A stretch of 64,000 nt of DNA, taken from positions 2,552,501 through 2,616,500 of the forward strand of contig NZ_CP015199.1 in the NCBI RefSeq assembly GCF_001648155.1, written 5' to 3'. A model generated the notes under the pieces. It did not search any database, had not been told where the DNA came from, and saw nothing but the letters and a program-made list of their open reading frames with translations. The stretch is from Chryseobacterium glaciei (lineage in GTDB: Bacteria; Bacteroidota; Bacteroidia; Flavobacteriales; Weeksellaceae). How positions within the stretch are numbered: position 1 is the first letter of the stretch; every line of letters begins with the position of its first letter. This document shows, piece after piece, positions 17,230-25,596 of the stretch. The position numbers were made by a program, and so were the translations under genes.

Positions 17230-18477
17230 TTATTTAAATTCTAATATGGTTTTTTCGATTATTCTGACGCAGTCTAAAAGCTGCTCTTCAGTAATTACCA
17301 AAGGTGGTGCCAATCTGATAATGTTTCCATGGGTCGGCTTTGCCAGCAATCCGTTTTCTTTTAGCTGTAAACAAAGATTCCATGCAGTAGAGCTGTCCGG
17401 AGTATCATTAATCAAAATAGCATTTAATAAACCTTTTCCTCTTACTTTCGTAATCAGATCAGATTTTTCAATCAGTTTTTCAATTTCACTTCTGAATAAT
17501 TGACCTAATTCTTCTGCTCTCTGAGATAATTTTTCATCAGCAACAACATCTAAAGCTGCAATTGCAACCGCACAGGCAATCGGATTTCCTCCGAATGTTG
17601 AACCGTGTTGTCCGGGTTTAATAACATTCATGATCTCGTTGTTTGCCAATACAGCAGACACGGGATACATTCCACCTGAAAGTGCTTTTCCTAAAATTAA
17701 AATATCAGGCTGAACATCTTCGTGGTGACAAGCAATTAATCTACCAGTTCTTGCAATACCGGTCTGTACTTCATCTGCAATGAAAAGAACGTTGTGTTTT
17801 TTACATAATTCAGAAGCATTTTTCAGGAAATTTTCGTCCGGAACATAAACTCCTGCTTCTCCTTGAATTGGTTCAACCAAGAATGCCGCAATATTTTGAG
17901 CATCCTGAGTTAAAATTTCCTCTAAAGCTTGAATATCGTTGTACGGAATTTTAATAAATCCTGGAGTAAAAGGCCCATAATTCTGATTCGCGTCAGGATC
18001 ATTTGAAAAAGAAACAATCGTTGTCGTTCTTCCGTGGAAATTATTCTCACAAACAATGATCTTTGCAGCGTTTTCTGAGATTCCTTTTACTTCATAACTC
18101 CACTTTCTTGCTAATTTTACGGCGGTTTCCACAGCTTCTGCTCCAGAATTCATTGGTAAAACTTTATCAAAACCAAAAAGGGTAGTAATTTTCTGTTCGT
18201 ACTCTCCTAAATTAGAATTGTAAAATGCTCTCGATGTTAAAGCTAATTTCTTAGCTTGATTTACTAAAGCTTCAACAATTTTAGGATGAGAGTGTCCTTG
18301 ATTTACAGCAGAATAAGCAGAAAGAAAATCATAATATTTCTTACCTTCCACATCCCAAACGAAAACGCCTTCTCCACGGTCTAAAACCACTGGAAGAGGG
18401 TGATAGTTGTGGGCACCATGTTTGTCTTCAAGGTCAATAAAATACTGTGAGTTTTTTGCTGTTTCTACTGTTGACAT
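17230..18477 (-). CDS. rocD: Ornithine aminotransferase
   Basis: PLP-dependent class III aminotransferase that turns ornithine and 2-oxoglutarate into glutamate-5-semialdehyde and glutamate. The 415 residues fit the family. The PLP lysine is K264 in [16 protein letters not shown], preceded by [15 protein letters not shown], and the glycine-rich N-terminal part has [18 protein letters not shown]. The opening [18 protein letters not shown] is the usual RocD N-terminus. It leads the leftward glycosyltransferase run with a 1-nt gap. That link looks like shared transcription rather than shared pathway. A -7 box lies 18 nt upstream. Confidence 0.95.
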   Translation of the reverse strand: MSTVETAKNSQYFIDLEDKHGAHNYHPLPVVLDRGEGVFVWDVEGKKYYDFLSAYSAVNQGHSHPKIVEALVNQAKKLALTSRAFYNSNLGEYEQKITTLFGFDKVLPMNSGAEAVETAVKLARKWSYEVKGISENAAKIIVCENNFHGRTTTIVSFSNDPDANQNYGPFTPGFIKIPYNDIQALEEILTQDAQNIAAFLVEPIQGEAGVYVPDENFLKNASELCKKHNVLFIADEVQTGIARTGRLIACHHEDVQPDILILGKALSGGMYPVSAVLANNEIMNVIKPGQHGSTFGGNPIACAVAIAALDVVADEKLSQRAEELGQLFRSEIEKLIEKSDLITKVRGKGLLNAILINDTPDSSTAWNLCLQLKENGLLAKPTHGNIIRLAPPLVITEEQLLDCVRIIEKTILEFK

Positions 18478-18494
18478 ATATTTTTGCTTTTGTA

Positions 18495-18502
18495 CAAAGT
18501 TA
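18495..18502 (-). promoter_or_regulatory. -7 box of rocD and possibly the whole leftward operon
   Basis: TAACTTTG on the minus strand fits TAnnTTTG. Leader would be short (about 15 nt). No -33 TTTG is seen. Confidence 0.5.
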
Positions 18503-18600
18503 GTGATTTATTTTAAAGTTGTGAAAGTGACTTGAATCAGTAATAATAAATAAAGAGAATGTTTTTTTAATGAAATTTAAAGGAATATTATTCCTAAAAA

Positions 18601-18776
18601 TTATTGATAAAGATTGTGATCTACGTAAAAAATGCAGTTTGGTAGAATTCTTTCCAGTTTGATGATTTCTTCTAGAATACGATCTCTATTCATTTCAGAA
18701 TATTGGCTGTATTCATATTTTATTGAAGAGAGCAGTAGTTCCACCAAAAGTTTTTTTCGATACCTTTAAGTTTCAT
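18601..18776 (-). pseudogene. Small gene broken by a one-base frameshift in a poly-A run
   Basis: From the ATG at 18776 the frame reads MKLKGIEKNF and then stops early. Shifting by one base at the run of seven A (plus-strand T 18751-18757) restores an open frame: LLVELLLSSIKYEY, then NRDRILEEIIKLERILPN and CIFYVDHNLYQ, ending at the TAA at 18603-18601. The restored protein would be about 58 residues, amphipathic-helical, with no family I know. Either a one-base loss inactivated it or this is a homopolymer sequencing error. It sits alone in the gap upstream of rocD. Confidence 0.5.
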
Positions 18777-18802
18777 GTAAGTAATTTTTGAAATAGATTT
18801 AT

Positions 18803-19315
18803 TTAATCATACCAATATTCTTTTTTAACCTTAAAACCTGCTTTTTGAAAGGCTTTCTGTATTTCAATTCCTAAATCTTCATTTTGTTTTTCATTGGAAA
18901 TGTAGAGGAAAAACAGACTTTCAGTAAACTTTTGTTCCTTTTGGGTATCGTCGAAAGTTGTCGTCGTTGTTACAACAGCATCTTTTTCTGTTTCTAAAAT
19001 TACTTGAATATCTTTCCCGATTTTCAAAATTTTATTAAGCGGAACTTCTTGTTTAATAATTTGGTAGCCACTGAAATATGGACTTGTCTTTTTAATTTGA
19101 AAAGTCAGATTTTTATTATTATCAATACTGAATTCTTTAACGATACTGATGGTGTCTCCGTTGAAATTAGAATATTTTAATTGATTTTTTACTTCTTTTT
19201 TCAGTTCTCGGTTAAGTATCTTGATGATCGTTTTTTCCTGAGCCGAAAACAAACTCCAGAATCCGAAGAACATGATCAATAATAAAAACCGTTTTGAATT
19301 ATTTTTTTGTCTCAT
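18803..19315 (-). CDS. Secreted protein of unknown function
   Basis: A 170-residue protein with a probable signal peptide (basic MRQKNNSKR, then LLLIMFFGFWSLFSAQ). The rest is lysine-rich and alternates beta-like and helical stretches, with a Thr run (VVTTTTTFDD) near residue 115. The C-terminal part QNEDLGIEIQKAFQKAGFKV looks helical. I recognise no family. It stands alone, with no clear promoter box, in a gap between accC and the broken gene. It is likely a real periplasmic or surface protein because of the signal peptide and length. Confidence 0.7.
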   Translation of the reverse strand: MRQKNNSKRFLLLIMFFGFWSLFSAQEKTIIKILNRELKKEVKNQLKYSNFNGDTISIVKEFSIDNNKNLTFQIKKTSPYFSGYQIIKQEVPLNKILKIGKDIQVILETEKDAVVTTTTTFDDTQKEQKFTESLFFLYISNEKQNEDLGIEIQKAFQKAGFKVKKEYWYD

Positions 19316-19414
19316 TTTCTGTGGTTTGATTTAAAATTAAGTTGAAATAATCTTTAATTAAAATTAATTGACTTAAAAATAACTCGCAATACCACAAATG
19401 AGTGATTTTAGAAA

Positions 19415-19444
19415 TAAAAAAACTGCCTCAAAATGAGACAGTTT
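19415..19444 (-). terminator. Terminator after accC
   Basis: Stem AACTGTCTCA / TGAGGCAGTT on the minus strand (19443-19421), one G-U pair, then a T-run. It lies 25 nt past the accC stop. Confidence 0.8.
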
Positions 19445-19468
19445 CAAAGTTTTTATTTAAAAATAATC

Positions 19469-20824
19469 TTAGTGATTATCGTATTTTCTATCCATTACAA
19501 AACTCTCCATGAATTTTGTAGTGTAGTTTCCTGAAAGATAATCTTCATCATTCATCAACTGTCTGTGGAAAGGAATTGTAGTTTTTACACCTTCAATATA
19601 GAATTCTTCCAAAGCACGTCTCATTTTTGCAATCGCTTCCTCACGAGTTTGAGCAGTCGTGATTAATTTTGCAATCATTGAGTCATAATTAGAAGGAATT
19701 GTATATCCAGAATAAACGTGAGTATCAACTCTGATTCCGTGTCCACCAGGAATGTTTAATCCTGTGATTTTCCCCGGAGATGGTCTGAAATCTGCGTAAG
19801 GATCTTCAGCATTAATTCTACATTCGATTGAATGCAATTTTGGATAATAATTAATTCCAGAAATTGGAGTTCCTGCCGCCAAAAGAATTTGCTCTCTGAT
19901 CAAGTCATAATCAATAACCTGCTCAGTAATTGGATGCTCTACCTGAATTCTCGTATTCATTTCCATGAAATAGAAATTTCTGTGTTTATCAACCAAGAAT
20001 TCAATCGTACCAACACCTTCATAAGCGATGAATTCTGCTGCTTTTACAGCTGCGTCACCCATTTTCTCACGAAGTTCGTCGGTCATGAACGGAGAAGGAG
20101 TTTCTTCCGTTAATTTTTGATTTCTTCTTTGTACAGAACAGTCTCTTTCAGAAAGGTGACAAGCTTTACCATATTGGTCACCTGCAACCTGAATTTCGAT
20201 GTGTCTAGGCTCTTCAATCAATTTTTCCATGTACATACCTCCGTTTCCGAATGCAGCCACAGCTTCCTGAATTGCAGATTCCCAGTGATCTTTAAGGTCT
20301 TCAGCTTTCCAAACAGCTCTCATCCCTTTTCCACCACCACCGGCAGTTGCTTTGATCATTACAGGATAACCTGTTTCTTCAGCAGTTTTTACAGCGTGTT
20401 CGTAAGATTCAATTAATCCTTCAGAACCAGGTACACAAGGTACACCTGCTGCTTTCATGGTAGCTTTAGCATTGGCTTTATCTCCCATTCTCTCGATTTG
20501 CTCAGGAGAAGCACCAATAAATTTGATACCGTTCTTCTGGCAGATTCTTGAGAAATTAGCGTTTTCAGATAAGAATCCGTAACCTGGGTGAATCGCGTCT
20601 GCATTTGTAATTTCTGCAGCAGCAATAATGTTAGGGATTTTTAGGTATGAGTCTTTACTCATTGCGGGACCAATACAAACAGCCTCGTCAGCAAATCTAA
20701 CGTGAAGACTATCTTTGTCGGCAGTAGAATATACCGCAACAGTTTTGATTCCCATTTCTTTACAAGTACGTAAGATACGCATTGCAATTTCGCCACGATT
20801 GGCAATTAATATTTTTTTGAACAT
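19469..20824 (-). CDS. accC: Acetyl-CoA carboxylase biotin carboxylase subunit
   Basis: AccC carboxylates the biotin on AccB using ATP and bicarbonate, the first half of malonyl-CoA synthesis. The 451 residues fit the family. Features: [19 protein letters not shown] at the N-terminus, the ATP-grasp glycine loop [34 protein letters not shown], and the ATP/metal site [20 protein letters not shown]. It lies 99 nt downstream of accB; that gap holds no clear promoter but carries short repeats, so accB-accC is probably one transcript. Confidence 0.97.
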   Translation of the reverse strand: MFKKILIANRGEIAMRILRTCKEMGIKTVAVYSTADKDSLHVRFADEAVCIGPAMSKDSYLKIPNIIAAAEITNADAIHPGYGFLSENANFSRICQKNGIKFIGASPEQIERMGDKANAKATMKAAGVPCVPGSEGLIESYEHAVKTAEETGYPVMIKATAGGGGKGMRAVWKAEDLKDHWESAIQEAVAAFGNGGMYMEKLIEEPRHIEIQVAGDQYGKACHLSERDCSVQRRNQKLTEETPSPFMTDELREKMGDAAVKAAEFIAYEGVGTIEFLVDKHRNFYFMEMNTRIQVEHPITEQVIDYDLIREQILLAAGTPISGINYYPKLHSIECRINAEDPYADFRPSPGKITGLNIPGGHGIRVDTHVYSGYTIPSNYDSMIAKLITTAQTREEAIAKMRRALEEFYIEGVKTTIPFHRQLMNDEDYLSGNYTTKFMESFVMDRKYDNH

Positions 20825-20831
20825 CTTCTTA

Positions 20832-20918
20832 AATTTGAAAATTAGATAATTTGAAAATTAGAGTAATGTTATTTGAATGTAGAATTTTAGTCTAACATCT
20901 AATGTCTAACATCTAACT
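20832..20918. repeat. Short repeats in the accB-accC gap, including a tctaacatctaa motif
   Basis: An atttgaaaattaga unit occurs twice in tandem (about 20832-20865). Next to it tctaacatctaatg and tctaacatctaac occur in tandem (about 20891-20917). The second motif also appears upstream of leuS near 45100, so it is dispersed. Confidence 0.7.
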
Positions 20919-20923
20919 TCTAG

Positions 20924-21403
20924 TTAAGATGGATCTACTAAGAATAAAGGTTGGTCATATTCTACCGGAGTAGCATCATCAACTAAAATCTTAACGATTT
21001 TTCCGCTTACCTCAGAATCAATCTGGTTGAATAATTTCATTGCTTCAATTACACAAACAACTTTTCCAACAGAAACTTCATCACCAACGTTTACGAAGAC
21101 ATCTTTATCCGGAGATGGTTTTCTGTAGAAAGTTCCGATCATTGGAGATTTGATTGTAATATATTTGCTGTCATCAGGTGCAGCTTCAGCTTTTTCAGCA
21201 GGTGCAGATGTAGCAACTGGAGCTTGTGCAGGAGCAGCTTGTTGAGGAGCAGTGTGGTAAACTGCAGGTTGAGCATATGCTACTTCGCTTCCAGCTAATG
21301 GAGTTTTAATAGTGATTTCGAAATCTTTAGTTTTGTACTTCACTTCAGAAACTTCAGCCTTAGATACAAACTTAATAAGATTTTGTATGTCTTTAATGTC
21401 CAT
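20924..21403 (-). CDS. accB: Acetyl-CoA carboxylase biotin carboxyl carrier protein
   Basis: AccB carries biotin between AccC and the AccA/AccD carboxyltransferase. I take the ATG at 21403 (MDIKDIQNLIKFVSK), giving 159 residues, as in other AccB. The longer in-frame reading from 21469 adds 22 odd residues and spans the promoter, so it is rejected. An Ala/Pro/Gln-rich linker (APAQAPVATSAPAEKAE) precedes the C-terminal biotinyl domain, with the biotin lysine K123 in VIEAMKLFNQID. Its promoter lies in the tail of the rpmF terminator. Confidence 0.95.
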   Translation of the reverse strand: MDIKDIQNLIKFVSKAEVSEVKYKTKDFEITIKTPLAGSEVAYAQPAVYHTAPQQAAPAQAPVATSAPAEKAEAAPDDSKYITIKSPMIGTFYRKPSPDKDVFVNVGDEVSVGKVVCVIEAMKLFNQIDSEVSGKIVKILVDDATPVEYDQPLFLVDPS

Positions 21404-21426
21404 AAATTTGATATTTGATTTTGGGT

Positions 21427-21455
21427 CAAAGATACCAAAAAAACGTAAAAAACAA
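21427..21455 (-). promoter_or_regulatory. accB promoter
   Basis: TATCTTTG (21434-21427) with TTG at 21455-21453 (18 bp) or 21458-21456 (21 bp). The -7 box lies inside the longer reading of accB, which fixes the start at 21403. Confidence 0.7.
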
Positions 21456-21458
21456 CAA

Positions 21459-21494
21459 AAAACCGCCAAATTTTATAAAAATTGGGCGGTTTTT
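21459..21494 (-). terminator. Terminator after rpmF
   Basis: Strong hairpin with arms AAAAACCGCC / GGCGGTTTT plus an inner AT-rich extension, followed on the minus strand by a T-run. The T-run overlaps the accB -33 region. Confidence 0.85.
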
Positions 21495-21531
21495 GTATAA
21501 AAACGAGTGTTTTTCAGTGAAAAACGACTTC

Positions 21532-21735
21532 TTAGTTTTCTTCAGTAGTTGCTACTTCTTTTTCCAATACTACTTTACCTCTGTAGTAAAGTTTCCCTTC
21601 ATGCCAGTGAGCTCTGTGGTAAAGGTGCATTTCTCCTGTTGTTGCATCTTTAGCTAGTTGAGGAACTACAGCTTTGTAGTGTGTTCTTCTCTTATCTCTT
21701 CTTGTGGACGATTGTCTTCTTTTTGGATGTGCCAT
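21532..21735 (-). CDS. rpmF: 50S ribosomal protein L32
   Basis: A 67-residue L32 of the large ribosomal subunit. The start [20 protein letters not shown] is the family signature, and [17 protein letters not shown] follows. The usual CxxC zinc pairs of the zinc-bound form are absent, so this is the cysteine-free type. It follows the DUF177 gene, a pairing kept across many bacteria (yceD-rpmF). A strong terminator follows. Confidence 0.97.
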   Translation of the reverse strand: MAHPKRRQSSTRRDKRRTHYKAVVPQLAKDATTGEMHLYHRAHWHEGKLYYRGKVVLEKEVATTEEN

Positions 21736-21804
21736 CTTGTAATAACTTTTTTAATTTGATGAGCGATGAGATTTTTTTCATCATCTCATCATATTTAAAT
21801 TATT

Positions 21805-22329
21805 TTAATTTTTATCTTTTAATTTCTTAAGTGCCTCCCATCGGGGATCACTTTGCGGTTCTTCCTCTTCTTCGGTCTCTTTCGGACTGAATTTTTCAAG
21901 AATTTCAAGATCTTCGTTGCTTATGTTTGGTGAAACCTTTTTCATTGGTATGGAAAGGGCTACATTTTCATAAATCAACTGTGCTACATTGAAAGCATGG
22001 TCGCTGGTTGGGATTGTGATAACATCTTCTTCGCTGTCATCGTATTCTTCCCCAAACTTAACCAAAACCTTGATCTCGTTTTCAATGGGATGATCGAAGC
22101 TGTCGTTTGTAATATCACAAACTAATTCTACGATTCCATCGATTTTTATCTCAAATTCTAAGAAAGTAGTGTGTTTATCAAGTAAAACATCTACTGAAAT
22201 CTTAGGATTTGTAAATTCTTGCTCAGTGTCAAATAATTGAAAGAACGTCTTGTCAATCTCAAATTTGAACTGATGCTTCCCCGTTTTAAGTCCGGAAAAG
22301 CTCACGTCATAGTTTCTTAACTTGTCCAT
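21805..22329 (-). CDS. DUF177 (YceD-family) protein
   Basis: A DUF177 protein of 174 residues from the ATG at 22329 (MDKLRNYDVSFSGLKTGKHQ). A reading five codons longer begins inside the -7 box and is unlikely. Typical features are the beta-rich N-terminus, LVCDITNDSFDHPIENEI, and the acidic tail (EEEEEPQSDPRWEALKKL) with the DPRWEAL end seen in the family. YceD relatives are linked to 23S rRNA accumulation and always sit before rpmF, as here. Confidence 0.9.
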   Translation of the reverse strand: MDKLRNYDVSFSGLKTGKHQFKFEIDKTFFQLFDTEQEFTNPKISVDVLLDKHTTFLEFEIKIDGIVELVCDITNDSFDHPIENEIKVLVKFGEEYDDSEEDVITIPTSDHAFNVAQLIYENVALSIPMKKVSPNISNEDLEILEKFSPKETEEEEEPQSDPRWEALKKLKDKN

Positions 22330-22341
22330 AAAATGAGTGTG

Positions 22342-22372
22342 CAAAAATATGCATTTTTTTTATAATTACAAA
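22342..22372 (-). promoter_or_regulatory. Promoter of the DUF177-rpmF operon
   Basis: TATTTTTG (22349-22342) and TTTG (22372-22369) with 19 bp between, both exact matches to the Bacteroidetes consensus. Confidence 0.75.
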
Positions 22373-22413
22373 TAAAATCCCAAACAAATTAATTTTAAAT
22401 TTGATTTAAGGAT

Positions 22414-23505
22414 TTATGCTTCAGTTTCATCTGGTAAATCTTCATCAATTCCGTTGTCGCTAACCATTTTTCTTGGCTGCATACGGTTGCTCATCAGCTC
22501 GTTATATTCGCTTCTATTTTTGAAAATTTTAATAGCCGTGAAAATTGCTTCTGTAAAACTTTGTTCATCAGCAATATTTTGTCCCGCGATGTCATAGGCA
22601 ACTCCGTGATCGGGAGATGTTCTGATAAAAGGAAGTGCAGCGGTATAATTTACGCCTTCTTCATAAGCTAAAGTCTTAAATGGAGCCAATCCCTGATCAT
22701 GATACATCGCTAAAACTGCATCAAAACTTTTGTATTTGCTCGGTTGGAAAAAACTGTCTGCAGGAAAAGGGCCAAAGGCCAAAATTCCATTGTCTGAAAG
22801 TTCTTTGATCGCTGGAGAAATAATTTCAATTTCTTCATTTCCGATCACGCCGCCATCTCCTGAATGTGGATTTAAGCCTAAAACTGCAATTTTCGGTCTG
22901 GAAATATTAAAATCTTCAATTAAAGTTTGATTTAAAGCTCGAATCTGTTTTTTAATTTTTTCTTTAGAAATATTTTCCGCCACTTGCGCTAATGGAATGT
23001 GATGGGTAGAAACGGCAACTTTTAAATCGTCCGTTACTAAGAACATCAATCCTTTTTTATTAAATTTTTCTTCAAAATATCCTGTGTGGCCGGCATGTTT
23101 AAAGCCCATCTTCATCATTTCGTCTTTATTGATGGGAGCTGTTACAAGAACATCAATTTCTCCTTTCATTAAAGCTTCGGTTGCTGCTTCCAGAGAATCT
23201 ATCGCCAATTTGGTTGATTCTTCGGTTGGTTTTCCCAATTCTACATTCGAATTATCTTTCACAAGATTCAGCATATTGATCTTTCCTGCCTGTGCTTGTG
23301 AAGTTTCGTTGATGTAATTAAAGTTTAAATTAAGCTTAAAAATATTTTTCTGATAGGTAAATAATTTCCCTGAACCAAAAATTACCGGAGTGAAAAAATC
23401 GGTGATTGTTTTGTCTTTCAGAGACTTCATGATGATTTCTGGTCCTATGCCGTTGAAATCCCCGATTGAAATTCCTACTCGTACTTTATGGTTTTTTGGG
23501 CTCAT
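22414..23505 (-). CDS. pdxA: 4-hydroxythreonine-4-phosphate dehydrogenase
   Basis: PdxA oxidises 4-phosphohydroxy-L-threonine in the DXP-dependent pyridoxal phosphate pathway. The 363 residues are slightly longer than E. coli PdxA (329). Motifs: VGISIGDFNGIGPEIIMKSL, DVLVTAPINKDEMMKMGFKHAGHTG, LGLNPHSGDGGVIGNEE, and the metal/substrate site AMYHDQGLAPFKTLAYEEGV. The C-terminal SNRMQPRKMVSDNGIDEDLP extension is common in Bacteroidetes members. It diverges from ribE with overlapping promoter regions. Confidence 0.95.
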   Translation of the reverse strand: MSPKNHKVRVGISIGDFNGIGPEIIMKSLKDKTITDFFTPVIFGSGKLFTYQKNIFKLNLNFNYINETSQAQAGKINMLNLVKDNSNVELGKPTEESTKLAIDSLEAATEALMKGEIDVLVTAPINKDEMMKMGFKHAGHTGYFEEKFNKKGLMFLVTDDLKVAVSTHHIPLAQVAENISKEKIKKQIRALNQTLIEDFNISRPKIAVLGLNPHSGDGGVIGNEEIEIISPAIKELSDNGILAFGPFPADSFFQPSKYKSFDAVLAMYHDQGLAPFKTLAYEEGVNYTAALPFIRTSPDHGVAYDIAGQNIADEQSFTEAIFTAIKIFKNRSEYNELMSNRMQPRKMVSDNGIDEDLPDETEA

Positions 23506-23511
23506 TTTGAT

Positions 23512-23519
23512 TATCTTTG
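23512..23519 (+). promoter_or_regulatory. -7 box of ribE
   Basis: TATCTTTG, exact TAnnTTTG, about 36 nt before the ribE ATG. It lies within 10 nt of the divergent pdxA start. Confidence 0.5.
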
Positions 23520-23534
23520 AAGATTATAATTTTA

Positions 23535-23542
23535 CAAATTTA
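23535..23542 (-). promoter_or_regulatory. -7 box of pdxA
   Basis: TAAATTTG on the minus strand, about 30 nt before the pdxA ATG; it overlaps the leader region of divergent ribE. Confidence 0.45.
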
Positions 23543-23554
23543 GCAAAAAATAAT

Positions 23555-24151
23555 ATGTTCACAGGAATTATTGAAGCAGTTGGAGTTATTGAAAAGATTG
23601 AAGAAAAAGGAAGTAACATTGATTTTACTTTAACATGCCCTTTCACCAATGAATTAAAAATAGATCAAAGTCTTGCTCATAACGGTTGTTGTTTAACGGT
23701 TGTTGAGATTAAAGATAACCAATATGTCGTTACGGCGATCAATGAAACGTTAGAAAAAACCAACCTTGGAAAATGGAATGTGGGAACAGTCGTAAATCTT
23801 GAGCGTTGCATGAAAATGGACGGAAGATTAGACGGACACATCGTTCAGGGTCACGTTGACCACACCGGTGAGGTTGTAGGAATTGAGAATAAAGACGGAA
23901 GTTATTTTATTACCGTAAAATATGAATCTAACGGAAATTTTGTAACCGTTCCTCAAGGTTCTATTACAGTAAACGGAATCAGTTTAACCGTTGCAAAAAG
24001 TGAAGATTCTCAGTTTTCAGTAGCAATTATTCCATATACATGGGAGTTTACCAATATGCAGCATCTTAAAATCGGAGATAAAGTTAATCTGGAATTCGAC
24101 ATAATTGGTAAGTATATTGCTAGGTTAATTAATAAAACAGAATGGCAATAA
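23555..24151 (+). CDS. ribE: Riboflavin synthase, alpha subunit
   Basis: Converts two 6,7-dimethyl-8-ribityllumazine to riboflavin. I choose the ATG at 23555 (MFTGIIEAVGVIEKIEEKG), the universal N-terminus of the family, giving 198 residues; an in-frame reading starting at 23390 runs through pdxA and is rejected. Both lumazine-binding repeats are visible: the first with SLAHNGCCLTVVEI, the second with QGSITVNGISLTVAKSED. GHVDHTGEV joins them. The next gene starts within its last 10 nt. Confidence 0.96.
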   Translation: MFTGIIEAVGVIEKIEEKGSNIDFTLTCPFTNELKIDQSLAHNGCCLTVVEIKDNQYVVTAINETLEKTNLGKWNVGTVVNLERCMKMDGRLDGHIVQGHVDHTGEVVGIENKDGSYFITVKYESNGNFVTVPQGSITVNGISLTVAKSEDSQFSVAIIPYTWEFTNMQHLKIGDKVNLEFDIIGKYIARLINKTEWQ

Positions 24152-25596
24152 ATAAGTACAAAGGATATAGTTTAAGAAATCGGGTGTTTTTCGGTTTCTT
24201 GCTCGTATGTCTTTTAAGTGTTGCGGCTTCTTCGCTGGTTCCTTATTTTGTTTTAAGAAGTAATTCTCTGGAACAGAGCAGGATAGATATGCAGGATAAG
24301 ACCAATGCCGTTATGGGATATTTGGATTATGCTGTCAGTAGATCGCTTGTGGAGACAAAAGATCTTCCCGAAGTTTTAAGCAATAAAATTCTTGAAATCG
24401 CGGATATCAACCAACACGATATTGTTATTTATGATTTAAAAGGCAACTATCTTCTTTCTAATAAAGATGAAAGTTTGGTAGAGCAGAAAACGATTCCTTT
24501 AAATATTGTCAATAAAATTCTGGCTACCGATGCCAGAGTGGATATCAGAGGATATGATCAGGCTAAAGATGCGGTTTTTACTTCGTCTTATTTAGTGTTG
24601 AAAAATAACGTTCTGGATCCGGTAGGTATTGTGTACATTCCTTTGTATCACAATGAATCTGCGTATCTAGATGTTCTTCACCAATACGTTAAATACATTT
24701 TATTGGTTGATATTTTTCTTATTTTATTCAGTATTTGGCTGAGTTGGATTACTTCTAATAATTTAGCGAAAACCATTACGAAATTTTCTGATATGATCAC
24801 CCGTATTACATTGTTTGAAAATGAAATGCACCCTATCAGATATTATAAAAACGATGAACTAAATGCTCTGGCAAGAGCTTACAATAGGATGATTCTCCAG
24901 ATTCAGGATCAAAAAGAAAGATTGCGTTTTAAAGCCTCGGAAGAAGCTTGGCGGGAGATGGCGAAACAGGTTGCTCATGAGGTGAAGAATCCTTTGACGC
25001 CAATGAAATTAACCATTCAAAATTTTGAAAGAAAATTTGATCCTGAAGATCCAAATATTAGAGAAAGAGTAAAGCAAATGAGTAAAACAATGGTTGATCA
25101 GATCGATTTAATTGCCACAGTTGCGTCTGCATTTTCAGAATTTGCGAAGCTTCCTGAGAAAAATAATGAGGTTATCAATCTGAACACCGAGGTTGAAGAT
25201 ATTCTGCGTGTTTTCAATGATGACAGTATTTTTATACACTCTAATAAAAGCAATATTATGATCAATATGGATAGGATTTACCTTTCCAGAATTATTACAA
25301 ATCTTGTTACCAATGCTAAGCAAGCTGAAAGTGATGAGCGAAAATTGATTATTAACGTTGATGTAGAACAGCATCAGAGAAGGGTGATGGTTTCCATTCA
25401 GGATAATGGCATTGGGATTCCTGAAAATATATATGAAAGGATTTTTGAGCCTAATTTCACGTCAAAAAACAGTGGAATGGGACTTGGTTTATCTATGGTT
25501 AGAAAAATGGTGGAAGATTACAAAGGAGAAATCTCCGTGAAATCTGAAGTCGGAAAAGGGTCAACATTCACAATTACATTGCCAACCAATTTATAG
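24142..25596 (+). CDS. Sensor histidine kinase (HAMP, HisKA, HATPase), no partner regulator nearby
   Basis: A 484-residue membrane kinase. One N-terminal TM (FFGFLLVCLLSVAASSLVPYF) and a second near residue 185 (YILLVDIFLILFSIWLSW) flank a ~130-residue extracytoplasmic sensor part. A HAMP-like region follows, then the phospho-accepting H279 in KQVAHEVKNPLTPMKL, and the ATPase boxes NLVTNAKQAE, DNGIGIPENIYERIF and GMGLGLSMVRKMV. NPLTPMKL resembles NtrY-like kinases. The start overlaps the ribE stop by 10 nt, and trmN6 overlaps its stop. No response regulator is in the window, so it is an orphan kinase; signal unknown. Confidence 0.92.
   Translation: MAINKYKGYSLRNRVFFGFLLVCLLSVAASSLVPYFVLRSNSLEQSRIDMQDKTNAVMGYLDYAVSRSLVETKDLPEVLSNKILEIADINQHDIVIYDLKGNYLLSNKDESLVEQKTIPLNIVNKILATDARVDIRGYDQAKDAVFTSSYLVLKNNVLDPVGIVYIPLYHNESAYLDVLHQYVKYILLVDIFLILFSIWLSWITSNNLAKTITKFSDMITRITLFENEMHPIRYYKNDELNALARAYNRMILQIQDQKERLRFKASEEAWREMAKQVAHEVKNPLTPMKLTIQNFERKFDPEDPNIRERVKQMSKTMVDQIDLIATVASAFSEFAKLPEKNNEVINLNTEVEDILRVFNDDSIFIHSNKSNIMINMDRIYLSRIITNLVTNAKQAESDERKLIINVDVEQHQRRVMVSIQDNGIGIPENIYERIFEPNFTSKNSGMGLGLSMVRKMVEDYKGEISVKSEVGKGSTFTITLPTNL

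Noticed and set aside
7902..18477. Complete capsule or O-antigen locus
   Set aside because: No polymerase, flippase or chain-length gene was seen, so only a partial core or glycan pathway can be claimed.
21404..21469. N-terminal extension of accB
   Set aside because: Contains the -7 box of accB and does not resemble AccB N-termini.
23390..23554. N-terminal extension of ribE
   Set aside because: Runs through the pdxA coding region and promoter; MFTGIIEAVG at 23555 is the family start.
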